Below the pieces are notes generated by a model, which saw only the letters and a list, made by a program, of their open reading frames with translations, did no database searches and was not told the origin of the DNA. Shown here one piece after another: positions 19,835 to 27,002 of a DNA stretch of 27,002 nucleotides. Source of the DNA: Setomelanomma holmii (lineage: Eukaryota; Ascomycota; Dothideomycetes; Pleosporales; Phaeosphaeriaceae). The position numbers and the translations under genes are program-made. The DNA lies in assembly GCA_010015745.1 (NCBI GenBank), contig ML978369.1, forward strand, positions 1 through 27,002. The letters are read 5' to 3'. Positions within the stretch are counted from its first letter, which is position 1, and every line of letters begins with the position of its first letter.

Positions 19835-20556
19835 CTATGCTGTAAATAGGGATTGAAGCTCATTTACAAGAGACAGTCGTTCAGCTTTGTCCTGGCTCTG
19901 CTTTTGTGTGTGGTGCTCAGCTTCGGCCATGATATATGACTTCTTCTTCCGCAATTCTGTGCGCCTGTGGAGCTCTTTCTGATCTAATGCCTGTATCTCT
20001 GCCTTGATATCGGTTGACATCATGTACTTTATGGATTGCCCGTCAATGGGTGGAGGATCTGGTGTTCCTGGTACCTATTAGTGCGTTAGACATTGGTTAG
20101 CAACGAGAGCACCCACCATGGGTCTCTGGTTTGGAGGAGCGCAACGATGAGGCCCATCACTTGGCTTTCTCCTTCGCGTTCGCAACCGATTGCTCGAGAG
20201 TCCGAAGATGTGCTATTGGTCCCAGGCTGGCAGCAACTTGCAAGACTGAGCCGACGCCGCTGCGGAAGATTTCGAAATCGACATTAAAATGAAGGTTCTT
20301 GAGAACGTGGAATCGAACCGTCTTAGTGGTCCATTTTGCGTCAAAGGTCCCGGGATTACGGATGGCAAGTGTGACATCTCCAAATCCGCTAGTGTATTCC
20401 AGAGATCCATCGGCAAACTCGAGTTCCTCACAGCTATACTCGCGCAAGAGTCCATTGCGCAAAGCATAATCTCTAATAGTGAGGGCAATATCCGTCCTTC
20501 TATCGGCAGTGACCTTCATTTCGCGACCATTCAAGACGCAAGTGACTTCGTTGGTG

Positions 20557-20564
20557 GCATTTCC
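20557..20564. repeat. Target-site duplication, left
   Basis: GCATTTCC, identical to 20693-20700. It marks the insertion of the 128-bp element. Confidence 0.9.
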
Positions 20565-20692
20565 CAGAGTCCGCAACAAGCTAGCGATAGGCAGATTAAT
20601 TATCGGATTGGGACTGTCACGGACCTCAATGTGGTCTTTTGACGCTTAACACAGTAATCAATCTGCCTATCGCTTGCTTGTTGCGGACTCTG
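20565..20692. mobile_element. Non-autonomous hAT-like MITE, 128 bp
   Basis: The ends are near-perfect inverted repeats of about 36 bp: 20565 onward reads CAGAGTCCGCAACAAGCTAG, and the reverse complement of the right end differs by one base over the first 34 (T/A at the 18th), then begins to diverge. A perfect 8-bp duplication, GCATTTCC, flanks it at 20557-20564 and 20693-20700. CAGAG-type termini plus an 8-bp duplication are the hallmark of hAT transposons. It carries no coding capacity. It interrupts the retropepsin-like frame between two copies of the GNA codons, so the empty site can be inferred exactly. Confidence 0.92.
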
Positions 20693-20700
20693 GCATTTCC
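20693..20700. repeat. Target-site duplication, right
   Basis: GCATTTCC, identical to 20557-20564. Confidence 0.9.
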
Positions 20701-21141
20701 GACTGCACACAAGCGCAGGGAACGTTTCTATCCGGAGAGCAGAGCAACCAGTCGAGAGGTATAGGTGGTAATAGTCTCAGTTGTATTGAGAAAGGCCATA
20801 ACGATAAGTGCGGGAAGGGCTGGGTGGGAGAAGACAATAAAGTAGCAGGTGAAAGTCTTGGCCTTCGGGTCTTCTCCCCGAGCAAATTGCACTTTAACGG
20901 TAACTCGGCCAATGGACTTGATGAATTTGCCAGTAGGGGGCTGGAGCCCGCCTCTTTGCTCTTCGTCACTGTTGATGTCGTGTCCAAGTCTCTGGGCGAG
21001 CTCGAGAGACATGTGATTAGCCTCCGTGCCCGTGTCGTGCCCGGTCATGATCTCCTCAGAACCAGCTCCAAGCTTGAAGACGAGTGGAAGCCCCTTGCGG
21101 GTGGGTCTTTCAATGTGAACAGGCGTGCTTTCGTTCTGCAT

Positions 21142-22066
21142 CGTCGAGCGACATGATTAATCGGCGACTAGGGTAGGGCGAGGATGTCCGCCTGGAGGGA
21201 CTGCTGGCTCTCGCTTTGTCGAGCGACCGAATGTGTCTGGTTCCTTCTCCTGACGCTACTTTCGAAGAAGTTTGGTGGTCGACATCCTCGGAAACGGTCC
21301 ATGTGTGGTCGATTGCTCGTTGCGCACATTCGGAAAGCGATACGCAAGGATAGTGTAACACAGACGAGAGTTGTTCTGAAGTGCGTCGTGACCTGAATTT
21401 CTCGGACCGTGTTAGTAATTCGACGAGATCTGTGCATTCTTTCTCCGACGACAGCTCTTGTTTTGTGTCAAACTGAAATGAATGGGAGAGATCAAACAGA
21501 TATGATTCTGAATGAAGAATATCAAACTTTGAGAAAGTGTGCTCCTAGCGTATGTTAGGTACAACGAGACAATAACCAAGGCTCAGTCTTCAGACTCACA
21601 GCATAAGACATCTGGCGAGGATAGTGCCGCTCGGAAGTGGGTGAGAAAGGTGGTGGAGGCGGGAAGAGGGGGCGGGTGGTGGGCTCTATATCGGAGCTCA
21701 ACGTACGGACGCGAGTAATGCCGCAACCCCCAGAGACTATTGGCAGACATGACGCAAGTGACGGCATGCTGGCAAGCGACAAGACTACACATGGGCGGCG
21801 TGTATTAGGAGCTGTGGGTCGCCAACAAGGAGCAGCTCGGGGTGCGAAGAAAGGTGAAGAGCTAGGAAATTCGCGAGGCTTTAGCTCCTAGTTGCACAAG
21901 CTGGTGATTGTTTCCTGGCGAAAAGTTGTGGATTGATGCCAAACATGGTGACTTGTAAGGCATTACCGATTCGACCAAGCGGTGTTGTATCGGCTGTTCG
22001 TGATAGGCTGGGACGGTGGGCTCGTTGACCGGTGAGCGGCAAGGCAGATTCGCCTGACCTTGTATC
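21142..22066. other. 0.9-kb region without a supported gene
   Basis: It lies between the divergent retropepsin-like and DUF6594-like pseudogenes. It contains a G/A-rich tract at about 21636-21685 on the plus strand. Overlapping open frames on both strands have no domain. It may include the missing 5' exon of the retropepsin-like gene, which I could not identify. Confidence 0.35.
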
Positions 22067-23222
22067 ATGGACGCGCGCGCGACAGCTTCAACACCGGAAA
22101 TTTGCTCCGTGCAAGGAAGACATCGAACAGATGTAGAGACGGGTCATGACCAGTTGCGCCTGCTAGACGGGTTCCGTCTGTAGCAGACTTAATATCAAGC
22201 GACCCGGACCGCACATCGCTGGTCTTTCGACGGTTCGATAAGCTCGCCGCCAGGAGCTTGTTGTATCTACAAAGTGAGCTTGCCGATCTAGAGGCGAAAT
22301 TGGGTTGTGGTCATCATGAAAGGCTACCAGAGCAGCGCGCTGATGGCAAAGCTAGGAGCAATTTGACATGGAAGATCGAAGCACACAATTCGGAGATGCT
22401 GATACACAAGGATGCGCGAATAGTTGGGAGATATCCTAGAAGGCGGTAGAAGATGCGTGCAATGTACGACAGAAGGACCGCATGGACCTTGTGCTAAAAC
22501 TTCGTAGAAAATTGGAGGAATACAGTAAGCTTTGGCATTGAGTGATGCAAGAGTCGGACCGCTGACATGACAATAGGCGAGGCATTGGTGCTCGAAAGCA
22601 CACTTGCATCTCTCGGCCCTCCACCAGTGCGCATATTTGATGCTGTCCATCATGCTGCGACTAAATACAACAAAACCCTGAAACAGCGGGACCCCATCTT
22701 GATCGGGAGTAGTGCGAAGCTGTACACTAACGAATGAGGATCTTGTAGTCTTGAAGCAAGCAGAATTCGAGGACAGGCTGACGGGCTTCGTTCAGAGATA
22801 TCTCGCCGTTCTCTTTATGGTATAGTGAGGTAATCGTTGAGATGACCAAAGCTGACGATGCTCAGGCTGAGACGCGAGAACGATATGGCTTACATCCCAG
22901 AGAAGCGTATATCTCGGTTTGTGACTATCGTCAGCATCATCATCACAGTTGCCCTACTTTTCGTCGCTATCCTAGCCTCGTAGTATATCTCCAACCCAAC
23001 CACCAAACTCGTCATGGTCGGAGTATTCATGCTGCTATTTGCTGGAAGCGTAGGCCTTTTCACGACCGCGAAAAGGTCTGAAGTATTCGCAGCTACAGCT
23101 GCGTAAGCATCTCGCTATATTCCTGGTGAGCATCGGCTGATTCTGAGTGCAGCTATGCAGCAGTCCTCGTTGTTTTCGTGAGCGGCAATTTAGGGTACGG
23201 GCCATGGTCATCTGGGCTGTAG
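22067..23222 (+). pseudogene. DUF6594-like membrane protein pseudogene
   Basis: Blocks typical of the fungal DUF6594 family appear in order: SVADLISSDPDRTSLVFRRF and LLYLQSELADLEAKL (22180-22290), LVLKLRRKLEEY then EALVLESTLASLGPP (22480-22610), EDLVVLKQAEFEDRLTGF (about 22735-22790), YIPEKRISRFVTIVSIII with two hydrophobic spans, and AAYAAVLVVFVSGNLG ending at TAG 23220-23222. Two introns look intact: 22525-22576 (GTAAGC...AATAG) and 23103-23152 (GTAAGC...GTGCAG). The frame is broken near 22170, near 22437 and near 22734, and by an in-frame TAG at 22981-22983 within the membrane region. The splice near 22815-22855 also does not yield an open frame. The ATG at 22067 is only a candidate start. 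The family is often found next to HET and kinase genes in accessory regions; its role is unknown. Confidence 0.75.
22160..22186. repeat. Hairpin quasi-palindrome at a frame break
   Basis: CTGCTAGACGG at 22160-22170 pairs with CCGTCTGTAGCAG at 22174-22186, with a 3-nt loop and a 2-nt bulge. It sits where the DUF6594-like N-terminal frame is lost. Confidence 0.5.
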
Positions 23223-23502
23223 AGCGGTGGAAACTGCACGTGTCCAGGTTCAAGCTGAATGCTTCTTATAGGTAGTAGCGATCCCGAACATCCGACAACA
23301 TAAGGCGGAACTGCGAGGCTGAATCGCTATTGAGCTGTACATGTTGAAGCTTGCTGCTATCGTGTCCCACAACTCACTTTCATGATCATTCATACTGTCC
23401 GTCTTGGGTGGATGTTGGTGCGATGTCGTTAAGGCCATCGCTGCAATATGAAACGGTTCGCAGTGACGGACAAAATCCATGAACAAGAATCGAAATGTGC
23501 TC

Positions 23503-25680
23503 TCAATGCTCACTCATGAGCGAGTCCCATAGCGATGGCGGACTGGCTGCCTCGAACGCTTCAGGACCTGGTCTAGTCCTGCAGCTGAGGCAGGGAGGTG
23601 GCAATCTCGGGTCATCAGCAACCTGCCGAGCAGATGGCCGTTGCGCCTGATCTTTGTGCAGCATGTTGATAGTCCATTCCCGGACAGCATCGAGCTCAGT
23701 ATCGTCGATCAGTAAAGAACGGAGCCAGTCGCAGACGTTGTCGAGCTTGGAATAGTATGGTCGTAGTTTGCCATCAGAGCCACTTCGGACGTGCAGAAGT
23801 TGCTTCAAGAAGGTGTACTCCCCTTCGTCTCGTACGGCATGTGTCAGGCCGTCCAGAGCCGTAGCTAGCATCTCTGAAAATACGCAACCCATGGAAAATA
23901 CGTCGGCTGATAGCCCACGGCGCTCCTGTAGTACCACTTCTTGCGCAGCATAGGTCCGTGTAAATGGTGTCCAATTGTCCGTCTCACTATCTTCGATCGA
24001 GGGATACAGCCGTGAGGATCCAAAATCGGTGAAGTATATTTTGAACGGATCTGGGCCGTTGATAGAGGTATGTCTTATGTTGCGAACGAGAATGTTTTGC
24101 GGTTTGATGTCCATGTGTTTGATAGGGAAAGAATGCAGGAAATCTAAAGCTCTGATCAAGCATGTGAAGAACTTGCTGATGGCTTTTGTTCGCTCCGCGA
24201 TGACCAGAGCAGTTGGAACTATGGCGAGAAATTGCTCCAGACTCCAGTCGGCACAAGGATAGGTCAAGATCGCCAGCTCGTCGTCGATGATGTACGTGCC
24301 CACCAAACGCACGACATGTGAGTGTTGTGCTCGGTATAACTGCTGGACCTCCTGGAGAGCATCTTCTCGCTTGAGCTTCGTACGCTTGTTGCACCAGACC
24401 GTCTTCCTGACTATTCGGACTCGCATACAACGGACACTCTCCACGAGCGCACCGCTCGTCTGACCAAGCTTCTGCTCCACGGACAGTGGTATGAGATGGC
24501 GTTCCTCAGAAAGATATTCCGCATGCTGTCCACGGCCCAGTGACCAGTTTTCGAGCTCGGGGTCTGGGACTATATCTCTTTCTTTGAGTGTGCTAGACCA
24601 TTGGCTGAGGTTGACCATGTCATCATTGTACATGCCGGATTTGGGCAATGACAAGAATGTTTGCATGGTCGAGCGCTTGTTGCCAGAAGCGTTCGTGATA
24701 AGGGAGCGATGACCCTCCGCCGCCAAGAGAGATCTACTCATTGTCGAACCAGTACGATGACTCAAAGCTGTGATAAAGGACCTATAATCCGAATAGCTTG
24801 ATCGTTTGCTGTTGCGACGTTGGTTATCGTTGAAGTCGATCGCTAATTGAGCATGCCTAGATGAAACGTCTTAGGCGTTGTCAGTGGCGAATCGAATGAA
24901 ACCATAGAGACTTCTGTACTCACCGTCCTCTGGAACAAGTTCGAGTGGATTCTCAATCCCGCTATGCTGCTCGCGCTTTGGATTTCCCAGAAGGTGGCCC
25001 GCACGAACAGTGGCTCTGAAGAAAAGAGTTGGGGTAGACTTGAGAGCCAACGATAGTGGCCGTGTGTAACCAAACTCTTTTTTAAGGAAGATTGTATCAA
25101 GTCGCGAAAAGCTGAGGTCGAGGCGGGGTAGGATAGCAACGTGGGAGTCCAAGCAAGGACTCCATGAATCGTCAAAATGACGGCCCATGACATACTCGCT
25201 TGTACGTAGATGTAAGTTGATGCCCTCAAGTAAGAAATATAGATCCCCGTTCTGCAACTGGCTGAGGTACCGTCTCACAAGCTGCTGCTCGTATGATACT
25301 TCTGGTCTCTCCCAGGGTACCACGTCGATGCAGTAGGTGACAGCATGCCTCTCGAGGTGATGCGTGGTGGCAAGTACTCCACCGCGATGGAAGAGCGCAA
25401 TGATAACGTCGCTCGTCAAGAACCCGAACTGTTCCCTCAGCTCTTTCAAATACACGCCTAGCGAGATGTCCGATCGGAATGTGAAGGGTTGGTTTCCAGC
25501 AGGTTTGGCGATATGGTTGGAGACCAGGTACAATGTCAGCTCAAGCGTCAAGATCTTCCACGTCTCTGGCAGGCCACCGTAGGCACAAAAGGCTTCGTAA
25601 GCATCGAAAAGACCACCAAGATGGCTACCTTCCGCGTTCCGGCGCGCTTCAGCCAACGGTGTGATGGCGTTCCAGGCCAT
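23503..25680 (-). CDS. Protein kinase with long N-terminal region
   Basis: Two open frames are joined by an inferred 54-nt intron (24870-24923; GTGAGT donor, CACTGAC branch, CCTAAG acceptor). The frame is open from the acceptor to the kinase, and the parts sum to 707 aa from ATG 25680. Residues 1-250 match nothing I recognise. The kinase domain covers about 385-680: Lys408 in VRIVRKTV, Glu426 in DALQEVQQL, a catalytic loop HMDIKPQN (Asp506, Asn511; HMD in place of HRD, common in fungal kinases), DFG at 534-536, and AAQE at 560-563 where APE is usual. The glycine loop is weak (LGQTSGALVES). Catalytic K, D and DFG are present, so activity is plausible. Two separate genes are the alternative, but the second then lacks a good start and the first ends inside a consensus intron. 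Confidence 0.78.
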
Positions 25681-26137
25681 ATGTGGCGGGCGTAAAGGAC
25701 AATTCGGCGTACATGTGGTGTCACGAACTCATGCTGGCAATGAACAGGGAGAAGTAAGGCTCACTAGGCTGAAGGACTCTCAGCGCACCGACAGTATAGC
25801 ATGAGACACGAGTGCTGAGGCTGTGGCTTCCAGATCGACCAATCGTGGCTGACAGCACGGTCTGGATGCTGTCAGCTGCGTCGTGGGGGCGGCATAGCAT
25901 GTCTGTAGGCGTGCATCCTTGCATGCCCAGGTTCGAGTTCGTTCGTCGTGATTACGATGAGGTGCATGCGGTTGCTTGGAACGTCGTTGTTACGCAGTCA
26001 AATGAGAGGCAAGGCTTGCATCCATCTCATGCCATCCGGAACAGAAAACGCTGCGTGGTGGTTGTGTCATTGAAAGTCAATGGTCTTCGGTCAGGATAAA
26101 TTGGGGCGGTGCAACGGAAACCCCATACCATGCGCTA
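25681..26137. other. Kinase promoter and transposon left flank
   Basis: It should contain the kinase promoter on its left. The left end of the transposase element lies somewhere in its right part; I could not place the terminal inverted repeat without the other end. No gene is recognised. Confidence 0.35.
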
Positions 26138-26188
26138 CCGCGTGCCGACCACCTCCGCGTGCCGACCACCTCCGCGTGCCGACCACCC
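26138..26188. repeat. 17-bp tandem repeat, three copies
   Basis: CCGCGTGCCGACCACCT repeats at 26138, 26155 and 26172; the last base of the third copy is C. It lies about 55 bp upstream of the transposase ATG, so it is probably a subterminal repeat of the transposon, a possible transposase-binding site. Confidence 0.85.
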
Positions 26189-26243
26189 CGCACATCATTA
26201 CACCAACTCACCACCAACTTCAAAACGCAGTATCTCTACCAAT

Positions 26244-26910
26244 ATGGAACCTATCGATAAGGCGGTTAGAGCAATAAAATCGCACAACTCCAGTGAACAA
26301 CTTTTGTACAAGAAATGTGCAGATATCTTTAAAGTTAACCGAACTATGCTGGCCCAAAGATGCAAGGGCGTTCAGGGCAGTGTGGCAGCCAAAAACGTCA
26401 ACCAAAGAAAACTCAGCCCACAACAAGAGGCAGAGCTCATAGATTATACCAAAGACCTTACAGGTCGAGGGCGTCCACCTACCAGAGCTATGACGCGACG
26501 CTTTGCGTCTGAGATAGCTAAACAGCCTGTAGGAGAGACGTGGGTGGGGCGCTTTTTGAAGAGACACAAGGACCATCTCACCTCCAAATAGGCGGCTGGT
26601 ATGGACGCTGTACGTCACCGAGCTGACTCAGAGTACAACTACAACCTCTACTTTGATCTCCTCCATGAGAAGATGCAGCAGTATGATGTGGAGCCTTGCC
26701 GCACATACAATATAGATGAGAAGGGCTTCATGATTGGGGTCACTTCAAGGACAAAGAGGGTCTTCTCTAAGAGCCTGTGGGAGAATAAAAAGGTCAGAGA
26801 CTCACTTCAAGACGGCTCTCGTGAGTGAGTAACTGTCCTGGCATGTGCTTGTGCTGATGGAACAAGTCTTCCTCCTGGTCTCATCTACCAGACCCAGAAC
26901 GGTAATATAC
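26244..26910 (+). pseudogene. Fot1/Pogo-type (Tc1-mariner) transposase, broken and truncated
   Basis: Starts at ATG 26244. A psq-like helix-turn-helix comes first (YKKCADIFKVNRTMLAQRCK), then a CENP-B/Tc5-type DNA-binding segment (LSPQQEAELIDYTKDL, GRPPTRAMTRRFASEIA, VGRFLKRHKDHLTSK), then the start of the DDE_1 catalytic domain with the first Asp in TYNIDEKGFMIGV. Two in-frame stops occur: TAG 26589-26591, where relatives carry Trp (SK-W-x-x-G), and TGA 26826-26828 (SRE-W-V-T-V). Both fit TGG losing a G to A, and the first is a CpA-type change on the other strand. The frame then reads GTSLPPGLIYQTQNGN and ends at 26910, where an apparent LTR begins. The remaining catalytic Asp residues are not in this window. 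Confidence 0.87.
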
Positions 26911-27002
26911 TGTTGCACGCTAGCAGGGCTATCCCTACACTCTCTCGTTGTACACGTATATATAGCTTCCCTCGTTCATAGCTACACAATCAACTCAGTC
27001 CT
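26911..27002. mobile_element. Probable LTR start, cut by window edge
   Basis: Transposase homology stops at 26910 and a new sequence starts with TGTTGCACGC. It holds a TATATATA at 26957-26964 and a C/A-rich stretch at the end, as in the short LTRs of fungal Copia-type retrotransposons. The five bases before it (AATAC) would be the target duplication. The right side is outside the window, so orientation and length are unknown. Confidence 0.45.

Larger units (their letters stand above)
19835..21141 (-). pseudogene. Retropepsin-like (aspartyl protease) pseudogene with MITE insertion
   Basis: The N-terminal half shows a retropepsin-like core: GHDTGTEANHMSLELAQRLG, with an intact D-T-G, then GKFIKSIGRVTVKVQF and a block ending ALIVMAFLNTTETIT. 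The second half (minus, from 20564) repeats the theme in degenerate form: TADRRTDIAL replaces the expected D-T/S-G, then ELEFADGS and VRFHVLKNLHF. A coiled-coil, K/E/Q-rich tail (about 20023 to 19838) follows a possible intron (GTGGGT...ATAG, about 20079-20122). Damage includes an in-frame TAG at 20728-20730, the 128-bp element at 20565-20692, a TGA at 20157-20159 and a frame change before the tail. Residues GNA flank the element on both sides, which shows where the coding frame was split. It may come from a retroelement-derived or a domesticated fungal gene family. The true start is not determined. Confidence 0.72.

Noticed and set aside
19835..20023. Independent small coiled-coil gene on the minus strand
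   Set aside because: It follows a splice-like junction and fits as the C-terminal tail of the retropepsin-like pseudogene.
23250..23513. Minus-strand frame downstream of the kinase
   Set aside because: The kinase has its own stop at 23503-23505, and the peptide shows no domain; probably 3' flank.
1..27002. tRNA, rRNA or CRISPR features
   Set aside because: No tRNA-like B box within a cloverleaf, no rRNA motifs and no regularly spaced repeats were found by eye.

Overview
The window looks like a fungal, most likely filamentous ascomycete (Pezizomycotina), accessory region. The reasons are short GT-AG introns of about 35-54 nt, two HET-domain genes, a secreted AA9 lytic polysaccharide monooxygenase (LPMO), a DUF6594-type gene, a retropepsin-like gene and a Fot1/Pogo-type transposase. 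The style of the families suggests Dothideomycetes, but that is inference. No rRNA, tRNA or CRISPR was seen.

Left part (1-7.7 kb). A microsatellite is followed by a broken minus-strand gene of a fungal lineage-specific family (about 126-1439). Two adjacent plus-strand genes (1893-3119 and 3286-4927) then carry five copies of a small motif resembling the C-terminal domain of exodeoxyribonuclease X (FGKxKGK...VPxxYL). A minus-strand F-box-like/R3H protein (5182-6315) and a minus-strand AA9 LPMO (6787-7644, two introns, TATA box) follow.

Middle (7.7-19.5 kb). Two HET-domain genes stand head to head. The left one (9051-11054, minus) is a single reading frame killed by three in-frame stop codons. 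The right one (13253-15297, plus) is intact with one intron. Further right are a doubtful single-membrane-span ORF, a small two-exon hypothetical gene (16382-16819) and an intact UbiA-type membrane prenyltransferase or terpene-cyclase-like gene (18586-19455).

Right part (19.8-27.0 kb). A retropepsin-like pseudogene (minus) is split by a 128-bp element with long terminal inverted repeats, CAGAG ends and a perfect 8-bp target duplication, which is the signature of a non-autonomous hAT element (MITE). A DUF6594-like pseudogene (plus) and a two-exon protein kinase of about 707 aa (minus) follow. The last kilobase holds a nonsense-mutated Fot1/Pogo transposase that seems to be interrupted by the start of an LTR at 26911.

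The theme is decay. At least five genes are broken, by frameshifts, by stop codons explainable as C-to-T or G-to-A changes (several in the CpA context of repeat-induced point mutation, RIP) and by mobile elements. The apparently live genes are the ExoX-like pair, the F-box/R3H gene, the LPMO, one HET gene, the 129-aa gene, UbiA and the kinase. No gene cluster with a clear common pathway is evident.
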